The notes beneath the pieces were generated by a model. The model was not told the origin of the DNA, did not search any database, and saw only the letters and a program-made list of their open reading frames with translations. Position numbers and translations under genes: made by a program. A stretch of DNA of 64,000 bases from Tachypleus tridentatus. Lineage: Eukaryota; Arthropoda; Merostomata; Xiphosura; Limulidae. Every line of letters begins with the position of its first letter. The stretch's first letter is position 1. The stretch lies in NCBI RefSeq assembly GCF_004210375.1, contig NC_134830.1, positions 10,974,001 through 11,038,000 of the forward strand, given 5' to 3'. Shown here one piece after another: positions 10,848-24,192 of this stretch.

Positions 10848-11401
10848 GTTGAGAAAGCGACTTTAGTGGTGCATGAATTTTAGCGCGAGTTGTTGCTATG
10901 ATGTTTTAGTTCTCGATGAAATATTGTGTTTTGGAAAAACGTTTTTTAATACTGAACATATATTTCGCATTATAACTGTTTTCATACTACGATTATGCAA
11001 ACTTCAACAAATCTGGAATTAATATAAATATTGTAATCGTGTTTTATAAATATCATTTTCTCATGTAATTTTCCAAAATATTAAAGACGATAACGCAAAA
11101 ATAAAAGGGCCCAGCATTAGTGAGACAGAAATACTTGAATAAGAGGAAACGAGTACTGGGTCTGTTTTCATCTTGTAATGCGACAACTGCCACGACTTCT
11201 ATATTCGAGAAACAAGCAGAAAAATGGACACTAGATTCAAAGTACAACAACAAAAACACCTTCACACGTTTTCGAACCAGTGTAAATCAAATAAACGCAA
11301 CATAACCATAGAAAACTCCCAGCTACTAAGTAGGGAAACAAACGTAAAATCAAATAAGCCCTACTTATACATCAACTAGAATCAAAATTAAACCAGCATA
11401 A

Positions 11402-11672
11402 GACCCGGCATGACCAGATGGTTAAAGCACTCGATTCGCAATCCGAGGAGCGTGGGTTCTAATCCCCGTCATACCAAACATGCTTGCCCTTTCAGCCGTG
11501 AGGTTGTTATAAAGTTACGGTCAATACCAGTATTCGTTGGTAAAAGAGTTGGCGGTGGGTGGTGATGACTAATTGCCTTCCCTCTAGTCTTACACTGTTA
11601 AATTAGGGACAGCTGGCGCAGATAGCCATCGTGTAGCTTTGTTCGAAATTCAAAAACAAACAAACCAAAACG
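11402..11672 (+). mobile_element. tRNA-derived SINE in B unit 1
   Basis: The element begins GACCCGGCATGACCAGATGG, with a degenerate Pol III A box (TGACCAGATGG) and a B box (GGTTCTAATCC). The tRNA-like head has an anticodon-loop-like TTCGCAA. A body follows (CCTTTCAGCCGTGAGG, GTTGGCGGTGGGTGGTGATG, CCCTCTAGTCTTACACTG), and it ends in a CAAAAACAAACAAACC tail. It resembles a SINE family I associate with chelicerates. The boxes are imperfect, so this is a fossil copy and not a tRNA gene. It sits about 0.6 kb downstream of the U5 gene in the same orientation. Confidence 0.85.
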
Positions 11673-14600
11673 CAAACGAACTTGGCAGGGTTTCAGTTTG
11701 GAGAGAGAGGAGAAGTCTCAAGAATTCTCTCCCAACAGAAGTGATCAGGAACGTTGTGGTTCATCTTCGGCCCCTCACGTGAAAAATTATTTAACTGTGC
11801 TTGAAATTTCGCCTTGTGTAATTTTACTTCTTTAAGGTGCAGTGCGATGGGGCATTATAAAATTAACAGGTGAGAAAGGGGAAAGCGAAACAAAGACGGC
11901 ACTGAAGAAGTGAGCCAGGCCAGAGCCCGACAAGCAGACACCAACGTGAAACGACTCGATTCAGGACTGGGCAATAGTGTTGACTTTGGCTGGGATCTAA
12001 AGATCCAATGTCTGAGATTTGGATGTGTGGGAAACGCGAGTGCCCTGCGAAAACCGACTTTCACAGGACAGGCGCCGAAAGTTTTATCTGTCCTGTAATA
12101 AACAAACCAATTGTTGGGTGAAAACAAATATTTATTTAATACAACTTATCAGTCAATAATGTTTTTATTCAGTACTTTTTTCTTGTACTTACATTTTAAT
12201 CGCGTTTTAGGCTAATATCATGATCGGATCTGTCATTTAGCAAAACTACTTTTAATTTGCATAAACATTACTTATGTGAATGTTCTCAAACATAATTGTT
12301 AATTTTGTGATGGATGAGTGAAACAATTGAGCACTTACCATTAAACTTCTTGTACATATATCAAATTTAAAATGTTCACCCTTTTAACCCTTCAATAACA
12401 GCGTATGCATTTAATAAATTAATGCTTGCTATTTATGTCCATCTTGTTTCAAAGTTACGATAACAATTTTGGAAAACGTTACGTTCTTGACCTTTCAGTT
12501 TCACAGTATTTTACTTTTAATATTACTGTTAATTTCAAAAGTTTATCTTGGTTACAATTTTAACATCTTCAGTAGTATGTCTTATGGTTTTAAAGATAAA
12601 AGTTTAAATCACTTTAAATGTTTTAATTTTTCTCTTAATTCAACGTCGAAACCCGTTCAGTCATTTTATCAAGCCTTTTATTTCTACCTAGAACAACGCG
12701 AGTACCATGGATTTCTTTGTAATTAGCGCTTACAGCCATTTCTTTCTCTACACGAAACAGACGAGTAATAGTTGCGTAACATGTTAGAAGCAAAGCTTTT
12801 CCCACCATTTTCTTCGAAAGACATAATCATACTTTAATTTTACCAAATTTTTAATACATGATGCGACTCGTATGTATACAGATAAGTAATAAATAATCCA
12901 AAAAATGAACAACCTCCTTGTAAATATGAATATGGAATTTAATTATACAAACTTAACTTTGAAATATTTATTCATTGAACTCGTGCACACTGGTCACCAG
13001 TGTTGTATAGCATGTTCTCGTTATGCGTGTGCTTGAGGCGAGTAAGGTTAGAGTGATGTTTGATCGGAAATGGTTCATAAAGCCAAACGTAAGTCGGATG
13101 ATCTGTACATCCCTGCTCGGGCACTTTGATCCCTGAATTGGCCCGTTTGTGTATTGTTCATGATTTATCCGACCTGCATCTCGTCGTCTCTCCTCGTCCC
13201 TTTTCTTGCTTTGCCTTCGCTTTGTTGCCTGCCACGCCTACCAGACTAGCATTTACACGAATCAAATCACACCCATCAATCTGTCTATCCTTATTATCCA
13301 TTCACTTAGTTATTTTCTGAATGTGTGGGGTTGAAGGAGGACTGTTTAGTCTTCGAGCACTGCAGGGATTAATGTTTTGCAAGAAATATTAATCTTATAC
13401 CTAAACACCTGCCGTAATTGTGTGTGTGAAGTCAATAGTTACAGTTAAACAGCTTTGTCGCCATATAACTGTTCTTTTATTGTCCTCAGTATTTTATCCC
13501 GCTGTTTATTTCTTTAGTATGCATATCACCTCGCTTTAACCATTGCATATTGATTTATTATTGTGTTCAAATGTAAAGTTTAGTAACAGTATCTTATGCT
13601 ATAAAGCCAATCACTTTGTCGTGCCTATCAAAGCGGTATTTAAAACGCCTAATCAGGATCAACATTTTATAGAAAAGCTTCAAGCCCCATTATGGATACC
13701 GTTTGTTCAAGTACCACAACCTTCTTCAGGCTTAAATGCAGTAAACTATAAGCACAGGCAACTAACTGTACAAATGGGCGTGTCTGATTCAGCATTAGAT
13801 TGACCCGGTAAATGTATTTTAAAAGTAACAATTACTCGAATAGTAACACTTGATGCTAAACAATGGATTTAAAAGAAAACAAGAAAAAAAAAACGTATTT
13901 CGTATAGGAGTTAGAAATTTAAGCAAAACAGTCAATTAACTTAAAATAATTTAATATTAAAACTACCAATATTTTTTAAGCAAATATGTTGAGAACTCAT
14001 TGATCGATATTTAAGTTAGGTAACACTCAAGACATTACAAAGTTAAAGTGGACTTTTGAATCACTAAAACGTAAACATAGGTTGAAGTACTTTCATGTCA
14101 CGTGAACTACGGAGAATAACGCACCACGAGCAAAAGTAGTACCACCAAACTACTAAAATTAATGATTTACCGAAAACAGCGTTCAAAGAGACTTATGTTT
14201 CTGTATTGCTTTTTATAAAATTTGAGTGTACGGCAGACTTTGTTGTTTGTTCGGCCCAAATGTTTTCACACCAAACGATGTCAAACAACGATCACGCCTT
14301 TCCGGAGAAACTTCAATTTCAGGTAGTGTTAAATGTAATTAGACTTTGAGAAATTTGATGTTGTTCAAAGTAACGCCGTTTCACGGGCACACGAAAGCAA
14401 ATAAATACGTTTCATACAGTGTTTGGTTATTGATGTTTCTGATTATCATAAAGTTCGAAAGTAAATTTCCAGATGTTTGAGAAATTATTCAGTTATTATG
14501 ATAGTTAAACAAGTAGTTTAGTGATCAGATTTAAAAGTAAAATGTGGTTTACCCCCTATTATATCTAGTGTTTTACGCTTGTCTTTAAAGGTTATTTTGG

Positions 14601-14905
14601 TCCTTTAATTCAGCACAAATACCTGAAACATCAGATGCGTGTAACAAGATATCAGAAGATATTAGTCTCACTCTGAACCACAGTTTTAATGTTCTCATCT
14701 AAAAATGCATCGTCCCCCCCCCTTTTCAGACGGTAAGGATGAACTTGTCCACTATCGGGATTGTTATCACTTCGAGAAGTTTCGTACGTTTTTTACAACA
14801 CAGTTGACATTCTGTTTAAAAACAAAAACAATGTAATAAAATTGTATGATACAAAAGTTGTATCATATTTTAAGATGTATGAAGGTGAATTCCATATAAC
14901 GACGT

Positions 14906-14956
14906 CTAATTCCTGTAACACCGACGAAATCGTTTCGAAAGTGTTTGTATAAGTAG
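14906..14956 (+). promoter_or_regulatory. U5 promoter, B unit 2
   Basis: CTAATTCCTG starts at 14906 and TATAAGTAG at 14948, at the same spacing as in unit 1. Confidence 0.65.
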
Positions 14957-14980
14957 AGGCGTTTGAGAGAAATTGCTTTA

Positions 14981-15094
14981 ATGCTCAGGTTTCCCTTCAT
15001 TTCGTATTAATCTTTCGCCTTTACTAAAGATTACCGTGGGGGAACATTACAATGAGCCTATAGGCAAATTTTTGAAGTCTCACGTCGGTGAGAC
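14981..15094 (+). ncRNA. U5: U5 spliceosomal snRNA, type B, unit 2
   Basis: This copy is 114 nt. Loop I reads GCCTTTAC, one T short of the invariant GCCTTTTAC, and the internal-loop strand reads CCGTGGGGGAAC, two bases short of the canonical length. Both are changes in homopolymer runs. If real they would probably impair exon binding; if they are consensus errors the gene is normal. The terminal loop is GTCG. Confidence 0.9.
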
Positions 15095-15108
15095 AACAAT
15101 CTATGAAT

Positions 15109-15117
15109 AAAAATAGA
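15109..15117 (+). terminator. snRNA 3'-box-like motif, B unit 2
   Basis: AAAAATAGA, 14 nt after the gene. Confidence 0.6.
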
Positions 15118-15670
15118 GTTGAGAAAGCGACTTTAGTGGTGCATGAATTTTAGCGCGAGTTGTTGCTATGATGTTTTAGTTCTCGATGAAATATTGTGTT
15201 TTGGAAAAACGTTTTTAATACTGAACATATATTTCGCATTATAACTGTTTTCATACTACGATTATGCAAACTTCAACAAATCTGGAATTAATATAAATAT
15301 TGTAATCGTGTTTTATAAATATCATTTTCTCATGTAATTTTCCAAAATATTAAAGACGATAACGCAAAAATAAAAGGGCCCAGCATTAGTGAGACAGAAA
15401 TACTTGAATAAGAGGAAACGAGTACTGGGTCTGTTTTCATCTTGTAATGCGACAACTGCCACGACTTCTATATTCGAGAAACAAGCAGAAAAATGGACAC
15501 TAGATTCAAAGTACAACAACAAAAACACCTTCACACGTTTTCGAACCAGTGTAAATCAAATAAACGCAACATAACCATAGAAAACTCCCAGCTACTAAGT
15601 AGGGAAACAAACGTAAAATCAAATAAGCCCTACTTATACATCAACTAGAATCAAAATTAAACCAGCATAA

Positions 15671-15940
15671 GACCCGGCATGACCAGATGGTTAAAGCACT
15701 CGATTCGCAATCCGAGGAGCGTGGGTTCTAATCCCCGTCATACCAAACATGCTTGCCCTTTCAGCCGTGAGGTTGTTATAAAGTTACGGTCAATACCAGT
15801 ATTCGTTGGTAAAAGAGTTGGCGGTGGGTGGTGATGACTAATTGCCTTCCCTCTAGTCTTACACTGTTAAATTAGGGACAGCTGGCGCAGATAGCCATCG
15901 TGTAGCTTTGTTCGAAATTCAAAAACAAACAAACCAAAAC
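15671..15940 (+). mobile_element. tRNA-derived SINE in B unit 2
   Basis: Same insertion at the same unit position, spread with the repeat unit and not by separate insertion. Confidence 0.85.
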
Positions 15941-18900
15941 GCAAACGAACTTGGCAGGGTTTCAGTTTGAGAGAGAGGAGAAGTCTCAAGAATTCTCTCC
16001 CAACAGAAGTGATCAGGAACGTTGTGGTTCATCTTCGGCCCCTCACGTGAAAAATTATTTAACTGTGCTTGAAATTTCGCCTTGTGTAATTTTACTTCTT
16101 TAAGGTGCAGTGCGATGGGGCATTATAAAATTAACAGGTGAGAAAGGGGAAAGCGAAACAAAGACGGCACTGAAGAAGTGAGCCAGGCCAGAGCCCGACA
16201 AGCAGACACCAACGTGAAACGACTCGATTCAGGACTGGGCAATAGTGTTGACTTTGGCTGGGATCTAAAGATCCAATGTCTGAGATTTGGATGTGGGGAA
16301 ACGCGAGTGCCCCGCGAAACCGACTTTCACAGGACAGGCGCCGAAAGTTTTATCTGTCCTGTAATAAACAAACCAATTGTTGGGTGAAAACAAATATTTA
16401 TTTAATACAACTTATCAGTCAATAATGTTTTATTCAGTACTTTTTTCTTGTACTTACATTTTAATCGCGTTTTAGGCTAATATCATGATCGGATCTGTCA
16501 TTTAGCAAAACTACTTTTAATTTGCATAAACATTACTTATGTGAATGTTCTCAAACATAATTGTTAATTTTGTGATGGATGAGTGAAACAATTGAGCACT
16601 TACCATTAAACTTCTTGTACATATATCAAATTTAAAATGTTCACCCTTTTAACCCTTCAATAACAGCGTATGCATTTAATAAATTAATGCTTGCTATTTA
16701 TGTCCATCTTGTTTCAAAGTTACGATAACAATTTTGGAAAACGTTACGTTCTTGACCTTTCAGTTTCACAGTATTTTACTTTTAATATTACTGTTAATTT
16801 CAAAAGTTTATCTTGGTTACAATTTTAACATCTTCAGTAGTATGTCTTATGGTTTTAAAGATAAAAGTTTAAATCACTTTAAATGTTTTAATTTTTCTTA
16901 ATTCAACGTCGAAACCCGTTCAGTCATTTTATCAAGCCTTTATTTCTACCTAGAACAACGCGAGTACCATGGATTTCTTTGTAATTAGCGCTTACAGCCA
17001 TTTCTTTCTCTACACGAAACAGACGAGTAATAGTTGCGTAACATGTTAGAAGCAAAGCTTTTCCCACCATTTTCTTCGAAAGACATAATCATACTTTAAT
17101 TTTACCAAATTTTTAATACATGATGCGACTCGTATGTATACAGATAAGTAATAAATAATCCAAAAATGAACAACCTCCTTGTAAATATGAATATGGAATT
17201 TAATTATACAAACTTAACTTTGAAATATTTATTCATTGAACTCGTGCACACTGGTCACCAGTGTTGTATAGCATGTTCTCGTTATGCGTGTGCTTGAGGC
17301 GAGTAAGGTTAGAGTGATGTTTGATCGGAAATGGTTCATAAAGCCAAACGTAAGTCGGATGATCTGTACATCCCTGCTCGGGCACTTTGATCCCTGAATT
17401 GGCCCGTTTGTGTATTGTTCATGATTTATCCGACCTGCATCTCGTCGTCTCTCCTCGTCCCTTTTCTTGCTTTGCCTTCGCTTTGTTGCCTGCCACGCCT
17501 ACCAGACTAGCATTTACACGAATCAAATCACACCCATCAATCTGTCTATCCTTATTATCCATTCACTTAGTTATTTTCTGAATGTGTGGGGTTGAAGGAG
17601 GACTGTTTAGTCTTCGAGCACTGCAGGGGATTAATGTTTTGCAAGAAATATTAATCTTATACCTAAACACCTGCCGTAATTGTGTGTGTGAAGTCAATAG
17701 TTACAGTTAAACAGCTTTGTCGCCATATAACTGTTCTTTTATTGTCCTCAGTATTTTATCCCGCTGTTTATTTCTTTAGTATGCATATCACCTCGCTTTA
17801 ACCATTGCATATTGATTTATTATTGTGTTCAAATGTAAAGTTTAGTAACAGTATCTTATGCTATAAAGCCAATCACTTTGTCGTGCCTATCAAAGCGGTA
17901 TTTAAAACGCCTAATCAGGATCAACATTTTATAGAAAAGCTTCAAGCCCCATTATGGATACCGTTTGTTCAAGTACCACAACCTTCTTCAGGCTTAAATG
18001 CAGTAAACTATAAGCACAGGCAACTAACTGTACAAATGGGCGTGTCTGATTCAGCATTAGATTGACCCGGTAAATGTATTTTAAAAGTAACAATTACTCG
18101 AATAGTAACACTTGATGCTAAACAATGGATTTAAAAAGAAAACAAGAAAAAAAAACGTATTTCGTATAGGAGTTAGAAATTTAAGCAAAACAGTCAATTA
18201 ACTTAAAATAATTTAATATTAAAACTACCAATATTTTTAAGCAAATATGTTGAGAACTCATTGATCGATATTTAAGTTAGGTAACACTCAAGACATTACA
18301 AAGTTAAAGTGGACTTTTGAATCACTAAAACGTAAACATAGGTTGAAGTACTTTCATGTCACGTGAACTACGGAGAATAACGCACCACGAGCAAAAGTAG
18401 TACCACCAAACTACTAAAATTAATGATTTACCGAAAACAGCGTTCAAAGAGACTTATGTTTCTGTATTGCTTTTATAAAATTTGAGTGTACGGCAGACTT
18501 TGTTGTTTGTTCGGCCCAAATGTTTTTCACACCAAACGATGTCAAACAACGATCACGCCTTTCCGGAGAAACTTCAATTTCAGGTAGTGTTAAATGTAAT
18601 TAGACTTTGAGAAATTTGGATGTTGTTCAAAGTAACGCCGTTTCACGGGCACACGAAAGCAAATAAATACGTTTCATACAGTGTTTGGTTATTGATGTTT
18701 CTGATTATCATAAAGTTCGAAAGTAAATTTCCAGATGTTTGAGAAATTATTCAGTTATTATGATAGTTAAACAAGTAGTTTAGTGATCAGATTTAAAAGT
18801 AAAATGTGGTTTACCCCCTATTATATCTAGTGTTTTACGCTTGTCTTTAAAGGTTATTTTGGTCCTTTAATTCAGCACAAATACCTGAAACATCAGATGC

Positions 18901-19163
18901 GTGTAACAAGATATCAGAAGATATTAGTCTCACTCTGAACCACAGTTTTAATGTTCTCATCTAAAATGCATCGTCCCCCCCTTTTCAGACGGTAAGGATG
19001 AACTTGTCCACTATCGGGATTGTTATCACTTCGAGAAGTTTCGTACGTTTTTTACAACACAGTTGACATTCTCTTTAAAACAAAAACAATGTAATAAAAT
19101 TGTATGATACAAAAGTTGTATCATATTTTAAGATGTATGAAGGTGAATTCCATATAACGACGT

Positions 19164-19214
19164 CTAATTCCTGTAACACCGACGAAATCGTTTCGAAAGT
19201 GTTTGTATAAGTAG
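19164..19214 (+). promoter_or_regulatory. U5 promoter, B unit 3
   Basis: CTAATTCCTG starts at 19164 and TATAAGTAG at 19206. Confidence 0.65.
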
Positions 19215-19238
19215 AGGCGTTTGAGAGAAATTGCTTTA

Positions 19239-19354
19239 ATGCTCAGGTTTCCCTTCATTTCGTATTAATCTTTCGCCTTTTACTAAAGATTACCGTGGAG
19301 GGGAACATTACAATGAGCCTATAGGCAATTTTTGAAGTCTCACGTCGGTGAGAC
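19239..19354 (+). ncRNA. U5: U5 spliceosomal snRNA, type B, unit 3
   Basis: This 116-nt copy has canonical GCCTTTTAC and CCGTGGAGGGGAAC and a terminal GTCG loop. One A is missing before the Sm site (GGCAATTTTTGA), which leaves the Sm core AATTTTTGA intact. It is one of the two cleanest B genes. Confidence 0.96.
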
Positions 19355-19368
19355 AACAATCTATGAAT

Positions 19369-19377
19369 AAAAATAGA
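19369..19377 (+). terminator. snRNA 3'-box-like motif, B unit 3
   Basis: AAAAATAGA, 14 nt after the gene. Confidence 0.6.
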
Positions 19378-19930
19378 GTTGAGAAAGCGACTTTAGTGGT
19401 GCATGAATTTTAGCGCGAGTTGTTGCTATGATGTTTTAGTTCTCGATGAAATATTGTGTTTTGGAAAAACGTTTTTAATACTGAACATATATTTCGCATT
19501 ATAACTGTTTTCATACTACGATTATGCAAACTTCAACAAATCTGGAATTAATATAAATATTGTAATCGTGTTTTATAAATATCATTTTCTCATGTAATTT
19601 TCCGAAATATTAAAGACGATAACGCAAAAATAAAAGGGCCCAGCATTAGTGAGACAGAAATACTTGAATAAGAGGAAACGAGTACTGGGTCTGTTTTCAT
19701 CTTGTAATGCGACAACTGCCACGACTTCTATATTCGAGAAACAAGCAGAAAAATGGACACTAGATTCAAAGTACAACAACAAAAACACCTTCACACGTTT
19801 TCGAACCAGTGTAAATCAAATAAACGCAACATAACCATAGAAAACTCCCAGCTACTAAGTAGGGAAACAAACGTAAAATCAAATAAGCCCTACTTATACA
19901 TCAACTAGAATCAAAATTAAACCAGCATAA

Positions 19931-20200
19931 GACCCGGCATGACCAGATGGTTAAAGCACTCGATTCGCAATCCGAGGAGCGTGGGTTCTAATCCCCGTCA
20001 TACCAAACATGCTTGCCCTTTCAGCCGTGAGGTTGTTATAAAGTTACGGTCAATACCAGTATTCGTTGGTAAAAGAGTTGGCGGTGGGTGGTGATGACTA
20101 ATTGCCTTCCCTCTAGTCTTACACTGTTAAATTAGGGACAGCTGGCGCAGATAGCCATCGTGTAGCTTTGTTCGAAATTCAAAAACAAACAAACCAAAAC
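19931..20200 (+). mobile_element. tRNA-derived SINE in B unit 3
   Basis: Same position and sequence as the unit 1 copy. Confidence 0.85.
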
Positions 20201-23200
20201 GCAAACGAACTTGGCAGGGTTTCAGTTTGAGAGAGAGGGAGAAGTCTCAAGAATTCTCTCCCAACAGAAGTGATCAGGAACGTTGTGGTTCATCTTCGGC
20301 CCCTCACGTGAAAAATTATTTAACTGTGCTTGAAATTTCGCCTTGTGTAATTTTACTTCTTTAAGGTGCAGTGCGATGGGGCATTATAAAATTAACAGGT
20401 GAGAAAGGGGAAAGCGAAACAAAGACGGCACTGAAGAAGTGAGCCAGGCCAGAGCCCGACAAGCAGACACCAACGTGAAACGACTCGATTCAGGACTGGG
20501 CAATAGTGTTGACTTTGGCTGGGATCTAAAGATCCAATGTCTGAGATTTGGATGTGGGGAAACGCGAGTGCCCGCGAAAACCGACTTTCACAGGACAGGC
20601 GCCGAAAGTTTTATCTGTCCTGTAATAAACAAACCAATTGTTGGGTGAAAACAAATATTTATTTAATACAACTTATCAGTCAATAATGTTTTTATTCAGT
20701 ACTTTTTCTTGTACTTACATTTTAATCGCGTTTTAGGCTAATATCATGATCGGATCTGTCATTTAGCAAAACTACTTTTAATTTGCATAAACATTACTTA
20801 TGTGAATGTTCTCAAACATAATTGTTAATTTTGTGATGGATGAGTGAAACAATTGAGCACTTACCATTAAACTTCTTGTACATATATCAAATTTAAAATG
20901 TTCACCCTTTTAACCCTTCAATAACAGCGTATGCATTTAATAAATTAATGCTTGCTATTTATGTCCATCTTGTTTCAAAGTTACGATAACAATTTTGGAA
21001 AACGTTACGTTCTTGACCTTTCAGTTTCACAGTATTTTACTTTTAATATTACTGTTAATTTCAAAAGTTTATCTTGGTTACAATTTTAACATCTTCAGTA
21101 GTATGTCTTATGGTTTTAAAGATAAAAGTTTAAATCACTTTAAATGTTTTAATTTTTCTTAATTCAACGTCGAAACCCGTTCAGTCATTTTATCAAGCCT
21201 TTTATTTCTACCTAGAACAACGCGAGTACCATGGATTTCTTTGTAATTAGCGCTTACAGCCATTTCTTTCTCTACACGAAACAGACGAGTAATAGTTGCG
21301 TAACATGTTAGAAGCAAAGCTTTTCCCACCATTTTCTTCGAAAGACATAATCATACTTTAATTTTACCAAATTTTTAATACATGATGCGACTCGTATGTA
21401 TACAGATAAGTAATAAATAATCCAAAAAATGAACAACCTCCTTGTAAATATGAATATGGAATTTAATTATACAAACTTAACTTTGAAATATTTATTCATT
21501 GAACTCGTGCACACTGGTCACCAGTGTTGTATAGCATGTTCTCGTTATGCGTGTGCTTGAGGCGAGTAAGGTTAGAGTGATGTTTGATCGGAAATGGTTC
21601 ATAAAGCCAAACGTAAGTCGGATGATCTGTACATCCCTGCTCGGGCACTTTGATCCCTGAATTGGCCCGTTTGTGTATTGTTCATGATTTATCCGACCTG
21701 CATCTCGTCGTCTCTCCTCGTCCCTTTTCTTGCTTTGCCTTCGCTTTGTTGCCTGCCACGCCTACCAGACTAGCATTTACACGAATCAAATCACACCCAT
21801 CAATCTGTCTATCCTTATTATCCATTCACTTAGTTATTTTCTGAATGTGTGGGGTTGAAGGAGGACTGTTTAGTCTTCGAGCACTGCAGGGGATTAATGT
21901 TTTGCAAGAAATATTAATCTTATACCTAAACACCTGCCGTAATTGTGTGTGTGAAGTCAATAGTTACAGTTAAACAGCTTTGTCGCCATATAACTGTTCT
22001 TTTTATTGTCCTCAGTATTTTATCCCGCTGTTTATTTCTTTAGTATGCATATCACCTCGCTTTAACCATTGCATATTGATTTATTATTGTGTTCAAATGT
22101 AAAGTTTAGTAACAGTATCTTATGCTATAAAGCCAATCACTTTGTCGTGCCTATCAAAGCGGTATTTAAAACGCCTAATCAGGATCAACATTTTATAGAA
22201 AAGCTTCAAGCCCCATTATGGATACCGTTTGTTCAAGTACCACAACCTTCTTCAGGCTTAAATGCAGTAAACTATAAGCACAGGCAACTAACTGTACAAA
22301 TGGGCGTGTCTGATTCAGCATTAGATTGACCCGGTAAATGTATTTTAAAAAGTAACAATTACTCGAATAGTAACACTTGATGCTAAACAATGGATTTAAA
22401 AAGAAAACAAGAAAAAAAAACGTATTTCGTATAGGAGTTAGAAATTTAAGCAAAACAGTCAATTAACTTAAAATAATTTAATATTAAAACTACCAATATT
22501 TTTAAGCAAATATGTTGAGAACTCATTGATCGATATTTAAGTTAGGTAACACTCAAGACATTACAAAGTTAAAGTGGACTTTTGAATCACTAAAACGTAA
22601 ACATAGGTTGAAGTACTTTCATGTCACGTGAACTACGGAGAATAACGCACCACGAGCAAAAGTAGTACCACCAAACTACTAAAATTAATGATTTACCGAA
22701 AACAGCGTTCAAAGAGACTTATGTTTCTGTATTGCTTTTATAAAATTTGAGTGTACGGCAGACTTTGTTGTTTGTTCGGCCCAAATGTTTTCACACCAAA
22801 CGATGTCAAACAACGATCACGCCTTTCCGGAGAAACTTCAATTTCAGGTAGTGTTAAATGTAATTAGACTTTGAGAAATTTGGATGTTGTTCAAAGTAAC
22901 GCCGTTTCACGGGCACACGAAAGCAAATAAATACGTTTCATACAGTGTTTGGTTATTGATGTTTCTGATTATCATAAAGTTCGAAAGTAAATTTCCAGAT
23001 GTTTGAGAAATTATTCAGTTATTATGATAGTTAAACAAGTAGTTTAGTGATCAGATTTAAAAGTAAAATGTGGTTTACCCCCTATTATATCTAGTGTTTT
23101 ACGCTTGTCTTTAAAGGTTATTTTGGTCCTTTAATTCAGCACAAATACCTGAAACATCAGATGCGTGTAACAAGATATCAGAAGATATTAGTCTCACTCT

Positions 23201-23426
23201 GAACCACAGTTTTAATGTTCTCATCTAAAATGCATCGTCCCCCCCTTTTCAGACGGTAAGGATGAACTTGTCCACTATCGGGATTGTTATCACTTCGAGA
23301 AGTTTCGTACGTTTTTACAACACAGTTGACATTCTCTTTAAAACAAAAACAATGTAATAAAATTGTATGATACAAAAGTTGTATCATATTTTAAGATGTA
23401 TGAAGGTGAATTCCATATAACGACGT

Positions 23427-23477
23427 CTAATTCCTGTAACACCGACGAAATCGTTTCGAAAGTGTTTGTATAAGTAG
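23427..23477 (+). promoter_or_regulatory. U5 promoter, B unit 4
   Basis: CTAATTCCTG starts at 23427 and TATAAGTAG at 23469. Confidence 0.65.
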
Positions 23478-23501
23478 AGGCGTTTGAGAGAAATTGCTTT
23501 A

Positions 23502-23618
23502 ATGCTCAGGTTTCCCTTCATTTCGTATTAATCTTTCGCCTTTTACTAAAGATTACCGTGGAGGGGAACATTACAATGAGCCTATAGGCAAATTTTTGAA
23601 GTCTCACGTCGGTGAGAC
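23502..23618 (+). ncRNA. U5: U5 spliceosomal snRNA, type B, unit 4
   Basis: This 117-nt copy is the best reference for type B: loop I GCCTTTTAC, CCGTGGAGGGGAAC, GGCAAATTTTTGA around the Sm site, and GTCTCAC-GTCG-GTGAGAC at the 3' end, with all stem pairings intact. Confidence 0.97.
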
Positions 23619-23632
23619 AACAATCTATGAAT

Positions 23633-23641
23633 AAAAATAGA
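23633..23641 (+). terminator. snRNA 3'-box-like motif, B unit 4
   Basis: AAAAATAGA, 14 nt after the gene. Confidence 0.6.
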
Positions 23642-24192
23642 GTTGAGAAAGCGACTTTAGTGGTGCATGAATTTTAGCGCGAGTTGTTGCTATGATGTTT
23701 TAGTTCTCGATGAAATATTGTGTTTTGGAAAAACGTTTTAATACTGAACATATATTTCGCATTATAACTGTTTTCATACTACGATTATGCAAACTTCAAC
23801 AAATCTGGAATTAATATAAATATTGTAATCGTGTTTTATAAATATCATTTTCTCATGTAATTTTCCGAAATATTAAAGACGATAACGCAAAAATAAAAGG
23901 GCCCAGCATTAGTGAGACAGAAATACTTGAATAAGAGGAAACGAGTACTGGGTCTGTTTTCATCTTGTAATGCGACAACTGCCACGACTTCTATATTCGA
24001 GAAACAAGCAGAAAAATGGACACTAGATTCAAAGTACAACAACAAAACACCTTCACACGTTTTCGAACCAGTGTAAATCAAATAAACGCAACATAACCAT
24101 AGAAAACTCCCAGCTACTAAGTAGGGAAACAAACGTAAAATCAAATAAGCCCTACTTATACATCAACTAGAATCAAAATTAAACCAGCATAA

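Larger units (their letters stand above)
8408..12687 (+). repeat. B unit 1
   Basis: This is the edge copy of the B array. It carries private variants such as CACGTTGGTG in the U5 3' stem-loop, TTTGATAGAAATTG upstream of the gene, and CCACGGTCGGG at about 10477; the other units have CACGTCGGTG, TTTGAGAGAAATTG and CCACTATCGGG. Confidence 0.92.
12688..16949 (+). repeat. B unit 2
   Basis: Full unit between CTAGAACAACG markers, with a U5 gene at 14981 and a SINE at 15671. Confidence 0.92.
16950..21211 (+). repeat. B unit 3
   Basis: Full unit, with a U5 gene at 19239 and a SINE at 19931. Confidence 0.92.

Noticed and set aside
11402-11475. Functional tRNA gene in B units
   Set aside because: Both internal promoter boxes are imperfect, the anticodon arm has an extra base, and the head is followed by a SINE body and tail.
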